This document shows positions 18,196-26,998 of a stretch of DNA of 64,000 nucleotides, one piece after another. The first letter of the stretch is position 1. Every line of letters begins with the position of its first letter. A model generated the notes under the pieces. That model saw only the letters and a list, made by a program, of their open reading frames with translations. It was not told the DNA's origin and made no database searches. The DNA comes from Thaumasiovibrio sp047250365 (GTDB lineage Bacteria > Pseudomonadota > Gammaproteobacteria > Enterobacterales > Vibrionaceae). Where the stretch lies: positions 310,001 to 374,000 of the forward strand of contig NZ_JBLBVL010000003.1 of assembly GCF_047250365.1 (NCBI RefSeq). Direction: 5' to 3'. The position numbers were made by a program, and so were the translations under genes.

Positions 18196-19077
18196 ATGTT
18201 TTCTTATGAACATCTGCTGGCATTTTGTACGACCTATGAAGAACAAGGGTATAGTACAGCGGCAAAGAAACTTAACAAAGATAGAACGACGATTCGCGAT
18301 CAAGTAAAAGCGTTAGAAGAGGCACACCAGCTGACGCTATTTCATATTGTTGGTAAAAAAGCGACACCAACTGCAGCAGCAGAGCACATTTATAAGCAGG
18401 CCAAAACGGTGTTGGCAGGTACTGAACGGTTGAGTTCATCACTCAGTTCACTGTATCAAGATGATTTGGTCAGTTTGAATATCTACCATGACATTTCGTT
18501 ACCGCTAGAAATGGCGGTAAAAATCGAACATGCTGTTGTGCACAAGTTCCCTGAGGTGCGAATTAACTGGTTGCACCGAAATCGCAGCGAGGCGTTCTCT
18601 GGTGTAGAGTCGTGCACTAACAGCATCGCCATTATGCAACACCGACATAAACAGGCAACAGATCAAACCATGGAATTCTGCTCTTTAGGCTATGGTAAGT
18701 TGGCGCTCTATGCCGGGGCGCGAAGTAAACTGCGCCACCTTAATGATCTGTCGATGGAAGACCTTCAGCTCGCAAGGCAGTACATTAGTGAAAACCATTT
18801 TGATACGCTTCCAGAGCTATTTTCGATATCTCCCATCCGTCATATCGTCAGTAATAACGATCTGCTCCTAACATTAGTCAAGCATGGTGGATGGGCCATT
18901 CTGAGTGCTGAACTTGCGCAGCCATATGTGATGAAAGGTGAGCTATTTGAGCTTGAGGTCAAGCAAGTGGCTAATCAGTTTGCGTTTGGTTTAAGCCTTT
19001 TCTATCCAGTGACATTGGAGCCTCATCCGATTATAAATTGTATAAAGCAAATAGCTAGGCAGCACTTTTCGGTATAG
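18196..19077 (+). CDS. LysR-family transcriptional regulator
   Basis: A 293-residue protein whose first 65 residues form a LysR-type winged helix (YSTAAKKLNKDRTTIRDQVKALEE). The remainder has the two-lobed sensor layout but diverged sequence. ATG 18196 follows GAGG at good distance; a GTG at 18178 is less likely. It stands 105 bp before the Ntn-hydrolase gene in the same direction, so that gene may be its target, though LysR genes are more often divergent from their targets. The effector is unknown. Confidence 0.82.
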   Translation: MFSYEHLLAFCTTYEEQGYSTAAKKLNKDRTTIRDQVKALEEAHQLTLFHIVGKKATPTAAAEHIYKQAKTVLAGTERLSSSLSSLYQDDLVSLNIYHDISLPLEMAVKIEHAVVHKFPEVRINWLHRNRSEAFSGVESCTNSIAIMQHRHKQATDQTMEFCSLGYGKLALYAGARSKLRHLNDLSMEDLQLARQYISENHFDTLPELFSISPIRHIVSNNDLLLTLVKHGGWAILSAELAQPYVMKGELFELEVKQVANQFAFGLSLFYPVTLEPHPIINCIKQIARQHFSV

Positions 19078-19182
19078 CTATGCCAACCAAATTTGACTGA
19101 ATCTATCGGTCATTACCGGCTTTTAGGGTGAGGTGGTTACGGTACAATGCCGCCAGTAATTTATACTCTAAAGGTAATTGTA

Positions 19183-20220
19183 ATGAACAAAAAGGTTCTT
19201 TCTGGCGTTATTGCTGGTATTTTCACTATGGGTGTCACAGCAACGGCAGACGCCTGTAGCCGCGTGGTGTGGAACACCGAAGGTCACGGTACATTTGTTA
19301 CCCGAACAATGGATTGGTCTGAGCAAACTGATCCACATTTGTTAAACCTGCCTGCAGGTTCAGAGTACACGCCTCACTTAGCGCATAGCACAGTGCTAAA
19401 AACTAAGTATGACGTAACAGGCCTTACTACTTACGGTCTTATTACTGATGGTATGAATAGCGCAGGTCTAAGCGGTAACGTTTTGTATGATCGTGGTATG
19501 CATACCGAAGACAGCGATGTAGATGGTGAGGTGGGAACACTGCACTATCTAACTCACCTATTAGGTCAATTCGCAACAGTAGAAGAAGCGGTTGAATTTG
19601 TCTCTGAGTATCCGGCAAAGACTGAGTTCATTCCAGGTGTGCCAATCCGTATCGCTATTCATATTAGCTTGCAAGATGCCACGGGCGACTCAGCGATTAT
19701 TGAGTTTGCAGAAGAAGGCTCACGTATTTGGCACGGTGCTGAATACAATATCATGACCAACCAGCCAGACTACGATCAGCATCTTGCCAACGTAGAGCGT
19801 TCAAAGCGTGGTTGGGGAGAGCAAGAACAACAGTTTTCACAAACAAACCTAGGTACCGGTGGTAACACCAACCCAGAAGATCGTTTCATTCATGCAACGT
19901 ACTTCTTTGGCCACTTACAAGAGCCAACCAGTATTATCAACGGTATGGTAAAACTGGATTCGACCACGTATAAAATTCCACAAGATGCGCCAAATATGCC
20001 AATCAATGGGGTGATGGCAGGTTACGCAACAGAGTACTCGGTTAATTACCATTTACAGTCAGGTGAGACGATGCTTCGTTATCAAATGAATGATGACTAC
20101 ACTCAGCTTCACTACAATGTAAAGGCCATTCAAGAAGCAGGCAAGCCAGTTAATTTCCAACTGATTCAGCCAGGCCTAATTGGTGAAATTACTGACATGG
20201 TCATTGAATCGGCGCAGTAA
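19183..20220 (+). CDS. Secreted linear amide hydrolase (penicillin V acylase / choloylglycine hydrolase family)
   Basis: A 345-residue Ntn-hydrolase. The signal peptide ends ATADA and is followed directly by Cys25-Ser-Arg, the nucleophile exposed by cleavage, so removal of the signal matures the active site. Other family positions are TRTMDWSEQ (Asp), TNQPDYDQH (Asn), and NPEDRF (Arg). The periplasmic enzymes of Gram-negative bacteria in this family cut penicillin V and, in several species, long-chain acyl-homoserine lactones, so a quorum-signal role is possible. AAGG precedes ATG 19183; an upstream in-frame start at 19147 would spoil the signal peptide. Confidence 0.88.
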   Translation: MNKKVLSGVIAGIFTMGVTATADACSRVVWNTEGHGTFVTRTMDWSEQTDPHLLNLPAGSEYTPHLAHSTVLKTKYDVTGLTTYGLITDGMNSAGLSGNVLYDRGMHTEDSDVDGEVGTLHYLTHLLGQFATVEEAVEFVSEYPAKTEFIPGVPIRIAIHISLQDATGDSAIIEFAEEGSRIWHGAEYNIMTNQPDYDQHLANVERSKRGWGEQEQQFSQTNLGTGGNTNPEDRFIHATYFFGHLQEPTSIINGMVKLDSTTYKIPQDAPNMPINGVMAGYATEYSVNYHLQSGETMLRYQMNDDYTQLHYNVKAIQEAGKPVNFQLIQPGLIGEITDMVIESAQ

Positions 20221-20240
20221 TTAGTGCTGCCATAACATCA

Positions 20241-20260
20241 TGGCCCTCCGATGAGGGCCA
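20241..20260. terminator. Terminator between convergent genes
   Basis: TGGCCCTC and GAGGGCCA form a perfect stem with a four-base loop, 20 bp after the amide hydrolase stop; TAAAAG follows on the plus strand. Confidence 0.7.
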
Positions 20261-20306
20261 TAAAAGTTAACGTTTGTCTTCATACCATTTCTATATCAAG
20301 TACAAG

Positions 20307-20879
20307 TTACAACTTAATGCCTAACGCCAGGTTGAACGGGACGTCAATGCCATCATTTGGCTGTTTAAGATTCGCGTTGCTGAAGTGGCGGTAAAATAGC
20401 CTGAGTTGATAGTGCTGCGCATCGTCAAGATAGACACCAACACCTACCTGAGCTTGCAATGCAAAGTGCATCGCTTGTTCACGAGATCCTATCTGTTTGC
20501 TCGTTAACCAGGTTGGGCCTAATGCGCGGACATGAAAATAACTTTTATATCCGTACAGGTGAGTAAATAACTTCAGCTCTGGGTAAAGGCTAAATGCAGT
20601 GAGTTTGTCATCGTTTAGATCATTGCTTATATAAGTCAAACTACTTCCTAAACTCAGCATTTGCCGTTCACTGCGGATATGATCGTAGAAAGTAAAATCT
20701 ACCAAGGCGCTTTTGTTGTGTTCATCACTGCCAGGTTGTGGGCCAAAGCCTGCGCCGACGAAAAGTTCTGAGGCCAAAGTTGTGTTGGCAAAGAGAAGTG
20801 TCGTACACAAGGCGAGCGTAATTGACCGGGTGGCAGTTGCGATGGTAGTTACGCGCTTTCGTCGTAGTGCTAATCTCAT
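20307..20879 (-). CDS. PagL-like lipid A deacylase (acyloxyacyl hydrolase family)
   Basis: A 190-residue protein with a signal peptide (cleavage near LASE, residue 38) and an outer-membrane barrel pattern. The C-terminal motif FYRHFSNANLKQPNDGID carries the PagL His165 and Ser167. The third catalytic position, Glu in Pseudomonas PagL, seems to be Asp179 here. PagL removes the 3-O acyl chain of lipid A. It starts immediately after the phosphopantetheinyl transferase stop and is the last gene of the minus-strand arm of the pigment cluster, so it may act on the outer-membrane lipid environment of the pigment. That link is inference from position. Confidence 0.72.
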   Translation of the reverse strand: MRLALRRKRVTTIATATRSITLALCTTLLFANTTLASELFVGAGFGPQPGSDEHNKSALVDFTFYDHIRSERQMLSLGSSLTYISNDLNDDKLTAFSLYPELKLFTHLYGYKSYFHVRALGPTWLTSKQIGSREQAMHFALQAQVGVGVYLDDAQHYQLRLFYRHFSNANLKQPNDGIDVPFNLALGIKL

Positions 20880-21419
20880 TTATTCTTCCTTTATACAGGC
20901 AGTCATGATGAACCCGTTGGGTTGCAGGTGTGGAAGGGGAACAAAAGAATACAGATGGCAATCGTGTGTGTCAGTTTGTGATAGTGTGCGCTTTGGTTGC
21001 CGATATGCTTTCCATAACGCCTCTTTTTGGGTCCAGTAGTGATAGAACTCTTCAGGCGTATTTAAGTGCAAGGGCTCTTTGTCGCAGCGCACTGCTTGCC
21101 AAATGCTTTGCCAATCTCTCTGTGGTTTAACTTGTTCGATGTCTACGCCGCAAGGGGATAGTGCAGCAATGCCACATAACCACTGACCACTATGGCTTAG
21201 GCTTACGTGAATGTCGTGCGTATCGCAAACAGGGCGTCCGTTAGGTTCGCGAGAAAAAGCGCTAGGGAAGATGATTATCCCCGTTAGTCTTGATGACAAT
21301 GTCGCTAACAAGCGGTTACCTTGTTGGCGACGTTGGCTAGGTGATAGCGGAGGAAGAGCCATTCGCCCAAACTCTGCGCCTTCCATAGTTGCGAACATGC
21401 TGTCTATTTTAGTGAGCAC
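20880..21419 (-). CDS. 4'-phosphopantetheinyl transferase (Sfp type)
   Basis: A 179-residue enzyme that loads the phosphopantetheine arm from CoA onto carrier proteins. Motifs: GRPVC and HVSLSHSGQWLCG near residue 72, GVDIEQV (the Mg-binding Asp and Glu) near 92, and FYHYWTQKEALWKAY near 125 (Glu and Lys of the second motif). It is short for the family (usually 210-250), with a brief N-terminus. It overlaps the methyltransferase stop by 16 bp. It probably activates the two acyl carrier proteins ApeE and ApeF. Confidence 0.86.
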   Translation of the reverse strand: MLTKIDSMFATMEGAEFGRMALPPLSPSQRRQQGNRLLATLSSRLTGIIIFPSAFSREPNGRPVCDTHDIHVSLSHSGQWLCGIAALSPCGVDIEQVKPQRDWQSIWQAVRCDKEPLHLNTPEEFYHYWTQKEALWKAYRQPKRTLSQTDTHDCHLYSFVPLPHLQPNGFIMTACIKEE

Positions 21420-22468
21420 GTGACCAAAGAGTGACCAAGGCCAATATTATCTTCCACGTTGTCAATCTTAAGTCCGGCTTGATCGATCAAAGGAAGGAAA
21501 TCATCACTCATATAAAAGCGACTGTTACCATTGGCGATAACGGTAAAATAGAGGCTTGTTGCATTTAGTGTATGAGCAGCAGACTCATATGTTTGTCTAT
21601 CAGGGAATAGCTCAAGAATGTATACGACAGAGTCTGGACGCATTGCCTTTGCAACGCGAGAGAGGATAGTGACAATTTCTTCTGTACCGAAACAGTCAAG
21701 GAATTGGCTCATCCAATAGACATCTTGCCCTTCAGGTAAGGTGTTGTCCGTGTCGAGTAAATCACATGGATAGGCAGTGACTCTATCTTTAAATCCTGCT
21801 TCTTCCAAATTTTTACTCGCCACAGCAAGTTGTTGTGGTAAATCCACCATGGTGATGTGGGGCTCTGATGTATGTTCGCAACATTTGCGCGTCCATTTTC
21901 CAGTATTTGCGCCAATATCACACAAGGTCTTAACTGAGCGACTAAACACTCGCTCTAAAAGCAAAGGAAAACTGCGGTCAGAATAGTAATGATCAAAGGC
22001 GAACCAGCTTTGTTTGGCCTGCTCGGGCAGTTGACTAAGCCCTTCATATACCGTTGGCCAATCGCCAAGGCATTTAAGCCCTGCTGGCTGCTGTTTTTCT
22101 ATTGATTCAGAAAGGTGTGCCATACCCGAATAACAGACATCGGCAACAAAATCCATGTTAGCCCTGGTCATAGGGTCGAACTCGATAAATGCGCCTAATC
22201 GGGTGAGGGTATATTTGTTGTCATCGAAAGTGAATAAACCAGACGATAGCCCCATATCAAGAAGAACTTTTATGCCATATGGAGAAATATCTAATTGAGC
22301 ATTGAGGTCGTCTAAAGATATTGTGCCATCGTTTTCTAAAAATAACGTTAGTATCCCTAAATCACGTAATGACTTGCTGGCGTGGAATGCAATTGGGGCG
22401 CAGGCTAGTCGTTGTGCTTGCTCTTTTGCCTCTAAGGCGTTAAGTAAATCCTTTTTATAATGTTCCAT
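21404..22468 (-). CDS. SAM-dependent methyltransferase of the aryl polyene cluster
   Basis: A 354-residue protein with an N-terminal winged-helix dimerisation part (DLGILTLFLENDGTISLDDL) and a C-terminal Rossmann domain whose SAM loop reads LCDIGANTGKWTRKC near residue 178, followed by ITMVDLPQQ. It probably methylates the aryl ring or hydroxyl of the polyene head group, as expected for the ApeB type in related clusters. ATG 22468 is chosen over in-frame upstream starts, which would add a hydrophobic leader foreign to the family. It is divergent from apeC, with 266 bp between them that must hold both promoters. Confidence 0.8.
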   Translation of the reverse strand: MEHYKKDLLNALEAKEQAQRLACAPIAFHASKSLRDLGILTLFLENDGTISLDDLNAQLDISPYGIKVLLDMGLSSGLFTFDDNKYTLTRLGAFIEFDPMTRANMDFVADVCYSGMAHLSESIEKQQPAGLKCLGDWPTVYEGLSQLPEQAKQSWFAFDHYYSDRSFPLLLERVFSRSVKTLCDIGANTGKWTRKCCEHTSEPHITMVDLPQQLAVASKNLEEAGFKDRVTAYPCDLLDTDNTLPEGQDVYWMSQFLDCFGTEEIVTILSRVAKAMRPDSVVYILELFPDRQTYESAAHTLNATSLYFTVIANGNSRFYMSDDFLPLIDQAGLKIDNVEDNIGLGHSLVTCSLK

Positions 22469-22734
22469 CTCTACCACTTGAAAAGCTATGCTGGGGCTTA
22501 ACGAATAATTCATCAAGCATAGTAATAAAATTAGTTGAGCACTATTACATAAAAGAGAAATGATCAAAAGAGGGAGCGTAAACAAAACTGACTAATCACA
22601 TTGTTAGACTGTTTTTTTGTCCATCTGTTCGCAATGCTCAAATTTGTGCACTTTTTCTGTTTACCTTGCACTGTGAATTGAATTAATATCACAAGTCGCA
22701 TTAGGAATGGAATTTTGATTGTTTGATTAGGGAT

Positions 22735-23400
22735 ATGAACGTAGATATAGAATTTTATTCTGATGGTGAATGCCAGGATGGTATTGCATCAGTATTTAGG
22801 GGTAATAGTCGGTTATCTATCGAAGATAATGATATTCCACGCTCAATATGGCGTAGAAGTAGTGATTTATCTCGTTCTGTGCTGTTGCTTTCTGGTTTGA
22901 TTAATCAATGCTGTCCTAACTATATTGTTTTTGCATCGCGTTATGGTGAAATTAAGCGAACAACACAATTGTTGGGGACGATTGCTAATGAAGATGAGCT
23001 ATCTCCAATGCAATTTTCTCAATCTGTATATAGTACAGCACCTGGGCTTTTAACTATTTCTTCTGGCGCTAAAATACCCTTTACTACTATTTCTGCAGGC
23101 AGTGATTCACTGCTAATGGCAGTGACAGAAGCGATTTCTCGTTTGAAAACAGATCCGTTGGTAAAGGTGTTAGTCATTTGTGCTGATGAGAGTCTGCCAA
23201 AGGTTTACCACGCAAGTGAAGGCACGAGTAATCAAGGGTTAGTTGCGCTGCTTCTTAAGCCAGGAGGCGCCTATTCTGTTGAAATACAAAACGATAGCAT
23301 AAAAGAGCATGAGAAGTTGAGTTGTCAGAGTCAGCAAGGTAATTTTATCTTGTCTGGTCAGCAGTTCAGTTTGGCTTTTAAGCGAACGGCAGTCTGCTAA
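22735..23400 (+). CDS. apeC: ApeC, ketosynthase-like chain-length partner
   Basis: A short protein of 221 residues with the N-terminal half of a thiolase fold. The nucleophile region reads TISAGSDSLLMAV, with no cysteine where a ketosynthase has it, so it cannot condense by itself. In characterised APE systems ApeC pairs with the active ketosynthase ApeO, like a chain length factor. It is the first gene of the plus-strand operon. ATG 22735 is the simplest start; an in-frame TTG at 22723 is possible. Its stop overlaps the apeD start by one base. Confidence 0.8.
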   Translation: MNVDIEFYSDGECQDGIASVFRGNSRLSIEDNDIPRSIWRRSSDLSRSVLLLSGLINQCCPNYIVFASRYGEIKRTTQLLGTIANEDELSPMQFSQSVYSTAPGLLTISSGAKIPFTTISAGSDSLLMAVTEAISRLKTDPLVKVLVICADESLPKVYHASEGTSNQGLVALLLKPGGAYSVEIQNDSIKEHEKLSCQSQQGNFILSGQQFSLAFKRTAVC

Positions 23401-24194
23401 TGAGTCATTTTTTTCGCCAGCTACGTTATGGAATATCCTTCGCTCTTTTCGGTTGTGGTGGACTTTTTTTATCATATGTTATTTTCCCTACGGTATGGAT
23501 AATTGTCCGAGATAGTAGAAATAGGGAATATACTTGCCAATATATCATTTCATTTTCATTTGAGATGTTCGTAAAATTTATGGTTGCGCTCGGCGTTATT
23601 GATCTGAAGATTGAGAATGGAAATAAGCTGGTTGTTGGTGAGGGGTGTTTAGTTGTCGCTAATCACCCAACATTAATTGATGTTGTTATTATTATCTCTC
23701 AATTGCGCCAATGTGATTGTATCGTCAAGGCAGAGTTGTGGCACAACCCGTTCGTTAGACATGTCGTTAAAATGGCAGGTTATATTCCTAATAATAGTGA
23801 TGACCTTCTGCAGTTATGCCAGAGTAAAATTTCCCAAGGAAGAAAACTGTTAGTATTCCCAGAAGGAACGAGAACAGTTCCAAATGAAAATATTGTCTGT
23901 CAACGTGGGGCGGCCCAATTAGCCATTCGTTGTAATGCAAACATTCAGCGTGTGCAGATTAACTGCTATCCATTAACACTAAATAAAGGTGTAGCTTGGT
24001 ATGATGTTCCTAAAACCAGAGCTTGCTTTGATTTGTGGGTTTGTGATGTTGAATCTGTAGTACCAATTATTGAAAGTTCGAAAACGACGCCGTTGGCGGC
24101 GAGAAAGTTAACTAACTATTTTAATGTCGCTTTAAAGCCGATAGTAGAAAATAGGTTTTATGTAGTAAAGGATTATGTAAATGAAAGACCTTGA
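23400..24194 (+). CDS. apeD: ApeD, lysophospholipid-type acyltransferase
   Basis: A 264-residue membrane-associated acyltransferase with one or two N-terminal hydrophobic segments. The PlsC-family motifs are NHPTLIDVV (His-x4-Asp) near residue 88, the FPEGTRTVP block near 158 and a GAAQLAI segment after it. It may join the aryl polyenoic chain to the lipid anchor. It overlaps apeC by one base and apeE by 14 bp, a sign of translational coupling. Confidence 0.86.
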   Translation: MSHFFRQLRYGISFALFGCGGLFLSYVIFPTVWIIVRDSRNREYTCQYIISFSFEMFVKFMVALGVIDLKIENGNKLVVGEGCLVVANHPTLIDVVIIISQLRQCDCIVKAELWHNPFVRHVVKMAGYIPNNSDDLLQLCQSKISQGRKLLVFPEGTRTVPNENIVCQRGAAQLAIRCNANIQRVQINCYPLTLNKGVAWYDVPKTRACFDLWVCDVESVVPIIESSKTTPLAARKLTNYFNVALKPIVENRFYVVKDYVNERP

Positions 24195-24444
24195 AAAGCA
24201 AATTAAGCAACTGATTATTGACGCGCTAGCCTTAGACGATTTGACGGTAGATGATATTGATACTGATGAAGCTTTGTTTGGCTCTGCCGATGGGCTAAAT
24301 TTGGACTCAATCGATGCGCTTGAATTGGGCTTAGCGATAAAGAAAACCTTTAATGTTGTGATTAATGGCGATGATCCTGAGACGAAACAGCATTTTTCGT
24401 CAGTTCATGCTCTAGCGAACTTTATTCAATCACAATTGGCGTAA
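24181..24444 (+). CDS. apeE: ApeE, acyl carrier protein
   Basis: An 87-residue acidic carrier protein. The phosphopantetheine site is the serine in NLDSIDALELG. It overlaps the apeD stop. Together with ApeF it should carry the growing polyene and the aryl starter. Confidence 0.92.
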   Translation: MKDLEKQIKQLIIDALALDDLTVDDIDTDEALFGSADGLNLDSIDALELGLAIKKTFNVVINGDDPETKQHFSSVHALANFIQSQLA

Positions 24445-24458
24445 ATGAGGATCTTTGT

Positions 24459-24716
24459 ATGCAGCAGCATGATATTTTTGCTTTGATAAAAGTCGCGATG
24501 GTCGAACTGTTCGAGCTTGACGCTGAAATAATCACATTAGAGGCCCATATCGCCAATGATCTTGACCTTGATAGTATTGATGCGGTTGATTTGATCGTGC
24601 ATTTACAGCGCCAAACAAACATCAAAATCAAGCCTGAAGAGTTTAAAGCGGTACGCACGGTCGGTGATATCGTTAACGTTGTCGAAAACCTGCTGGAGAG
24701 CGCGACAACGGCATGA
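24459..24716 (+). CDS. apeF: ApeF, acyl carrier protein
   Basis: An 85-residue carrier protein with the attachment serine in DLDLDSIDAVDLIVHLQ. It lies 14 bp after apeE and overlaps apeG by 4 bp (ATGA). Paired carriers are a fixed feature of APE clusters. Confidence 0.92.
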   Translation: MQQHDIFALIKVAMVELFELDAEIITLEAHIANDLDLDSIDAVDLIVHLQRQTNIKIKPEEFKAVRTVGDIVNVVENLLESATTA

Positions 24717-25261
24717 GGGTAAGTAGGGCAATTTCTAGTGTGCTCGCAGTATGTTATCCATTATTAGTATTTGCTGGTGTCTATTATCAACAGCTGCAAT
24801 GGGTGGCAGTTTTGCTTGCTGTTGTATTACTAAGCAGATGCATTGTTGTTAAGGCGAGTGCGACAGGAAGTCGTCGGCGGCAACAAGTTTTATGTGGTAT
24901 CGGTGCACTGTTGGCGTTAATGGCTGCTTGGAGTGGGAATACTTCCCCCATGCTCTATTACCCGGTGATTGTTAACTTAACCCTATTGAGTGTATTTGGC
25001 TTATCGCTTAAAACGGATACTCCAGTGATCACCCGTATTGCGTCATTAACCACCGATCTTGATGATGCAGGTAAACGTTATACTCGGCGATTAACTGAAT
25101 TATGGTGTGTGTTTTTTGTTATTAATGCGGTACTAGCATTGATGACGATACATGTCTCGCTGGAGTGGTGGGCAGTATATAACGGCATCATAAGTTATTG
25201 TCTTATTGGTGTATTGCTAACCGTTGAATGGATTTATCGTAAATTGAGACTAGGACAGTGA
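24713..25261 (+). CDS. apeG: ApeG, inner-membrane protein (COG4648 type)
   Basis: A 182-residue protein with about five hydrophobic segments and short basic loops (SRRRQQ near residue 55). Proteins of this family occur in APE and related fatty-acid-type clusters; their biochemical role is not known. It overlaps the genes on both sides by 4 bp. Confidence 0.82.
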   Translation: MRVSRAISSVLAVCYPLLVFAGVYYQQLQWVAVLLAVVLLSRCIVVKASATGSRRRQQVLCGIGALLALMAAWSGNTSPMLYYPVIVNLTLLSVFGLSLKTDTPVITRIASLTTDLDDAGKRYTRRLTELWCVFFVINAVLALMTIHVSLEWWAVYNGIISYCLIGVLLTVEWIYRKLRLGQ

Positions 25262-26610
25262 CCCCTTCGCATCTACATCAACTTTTACTCAGTAACGATA
25301 CCGCGCGTATTGTCGCCTTTTCTGAAAATCACACGCATACCTTGGGTGAGTTGCAACTGGCGGTTGCAGCGACAGTTTCAATATTGCGTTCATATCAACA
25401 ACAGCGCTTTTTATTGGTGTTTGATGATCCTTGGTATCATCTTATCGCCATGCTGGGCGTTCATCAGGTCGGTGGATGTGCTGTTTTCCCAGCTAATCAT
25501 AGCCAAGCCGTAGTGAGTGACCTTGCTAAAGACGCGTTAGTTCTGTCTGATTACTTGCGTTCAGAAGATACCTTGGTAATTGATGCTAGTTTGGCTGTCG
25601 AGCAACGAGCAACGTTACAGCCTGTTGCCGCAGTGAATTGCTCTATTGAGTTGCAAACATCAGGGTCTACGGGACAACCTAAGCGTATACAAAAATCACT
25701 GTATGGGCTGGAGCAAGAAGCACTGGTACTAGAGCAAACATTTCATACGATAAGTACATCGAGGAATGTGTATGCCACCGTGTCTCATAACCATATCTAT
25801 GGCTTACTGTTTCGTCTTATCTGGCCATTAATGAGTGAGCGTGCATTTGACCGTCGCTTATATCGCCATGCCGATATTCCCACCGCTAATGCAGTTTGGG
25901 TTACGAGTCCTGTCTATTGGCAACAGATGAATAATCAAGCGGCTACGAGTGTTTGCGCCCAAATAGAGCAGGTTGACGTTAAATCTCAAGTTCCGGTGGT
26001 ATTTTGCTCAGGAGGTCCATTGTCTTATGCGTTAGCGCGAACAGCACAAACGCAAGCAGGGGCACTACCTTATGAAGTTTATGGCAGTACAGAAACGGGT
26101 GGTATTGCATGGCGACAGCAACAAGACACAACCATTCCGTGGACATTGTTTAGCGGTCTCTCGTATCAAATTGATCATGGACGTATGTTGTTGAGCTCGC
26201 CGTTTATTGAACAAACACCAGCCTATCTAACCGATGATCGTGTTGAAGTTGTTACTAAAAACCAGTTTCGTTTACTTGGACGTATCGATCGTATTGTCAA
26301 AGTAGCAGAAAAGCGTATCTCACTGACACAATTAGAAAAGCTAACAGAGTCAATGCCGGGTATTTCTCGTTGTGTTGCCTTGATGAGAAAGACACCGAAA
26401 CGTGATGTCGTTAATTTTGTTGTTGTGGCTGATGATGGATTCATAAACCGATACCCCACAACATTTGCACTTTGGCGAGCCGTCCGCAAGCAGCTTTCTT
26501 CGCACGTTGAATCAGTGGCTTTGCCACGCAAAATAGAGGTGGTGGATAGTCTGCCGCAAAATACCCAAGGCAAGATTGATACCGCCAAATTGATGGAGTT
26601 ATTGGATTAG
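25258..26610 (+). CDS. apeH: ApeH, aryl acid:CoA/ACP ligase (AMP-binding)
   Basis: A 450-residue adenylate-forming enzyme. The P-loop reads QTSGSTGQPKRIQKS near residue 140, a later motif EVYGSTETGG near 275, and LLGRIDRIVK near 340. It should activate the aryl starter (4-hydroxybenzoate or a cinnamate) and load it on a carrier protein. It starts with GTG 25258, overlapping the apeG stop by 4 bp. Confidence 0.88.
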   Translation: MTPSHLHQLLLSNDTARIVAFSENHTHTLGELQLAVAATVSILRSYQQQRFLLVFDDPWYHLIAMLGVHQVGGCAVFPANHSQAVVSDLAKDALVLSDYLRSEDTLVIDASLAVEQRATLQPVAAVNCSIELQTSGSTGQPKRIQKSLYGLEQEALVLEQTFHTISTSRNVYATVSHNHIYGLLFRLIWPLMSERAFDRRLYRHADIPTANAVWVTSPVYWQQMNNQAATSVCAQIEQVDVKSQVPVVFCSGGPLSYALARTAQTQAGALPYEVYGSTETGGIAWRQQQDTTIPWTLFSGLSYQIDHGRMLLSSPFIEQTPAYLTDDRVEVVTKNQFRLLGRIDRIVKVAEKRISLTQLEKLTESMPGISRCVALMRKTPKRDVVNFVVVADDGFINRYPTTFALWRAVRKQLSSHVESVALPRKIEVVDSLPQNTQGKIDTAKLMELLD

Positions 26611-26611
26611 T

Positions 26612-26998
26612 ATGAAAAACCGTTTACCTGACGTTGTATCGAAAACGGTCGTTACGCCTGCCGACACTTCAGCATCTTTGGCATGGCAGGAGAACCCTCA
26701 TCCTGATATTACGCTGTCACTGAAATTGGGGGCTGATATTGTCTATTTCGACGGACATTTTGATGATTTTGCACTGTTGCCGGGCGTTGTTCAACTTGAC
26801 TGGGCGATTCACTATGGGCAAGCGCACTATCAAACCACAATGCAGCTTACTGAGATTAAACAGATAAAGTTTCAGAGGCCGATGTGTCCAGAAGCGCTGG
26901 TGTTGCTGCGCTTAAGTTGGAATCGCGCAAAGCGCGAGTTGATCTTTAAATTTAGTGATGAACAGTGGGTTTACTCACAAGGACGGTTGGTAGTTTGA
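26612..26998 (+). CDS. apeI: ApeI, hot-dog fold dehydratase
   Basis: A 128-residue FabA/FabZ-like protein with the motif YFDGHFDDFALLPGVVQLDW, whose histidine is the likely catalytic residue. In APE synthesis ApeI and ApeP act together as the dehydratase. Its stop TGA shares a base with the apeJ ATG. Confidence 0.87.
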   Translation: MKNRLPDVVSKTVVTPADTSASLAWQENPHPDITLSLKLGADIVYFDGHFDDFALLPGVVQLDWAIHYGQAHYQTTMQLTEIKQIKFQRPMCPEALVLLRLSWNRAKRELIFKFSDEQWVYSQGRLVV

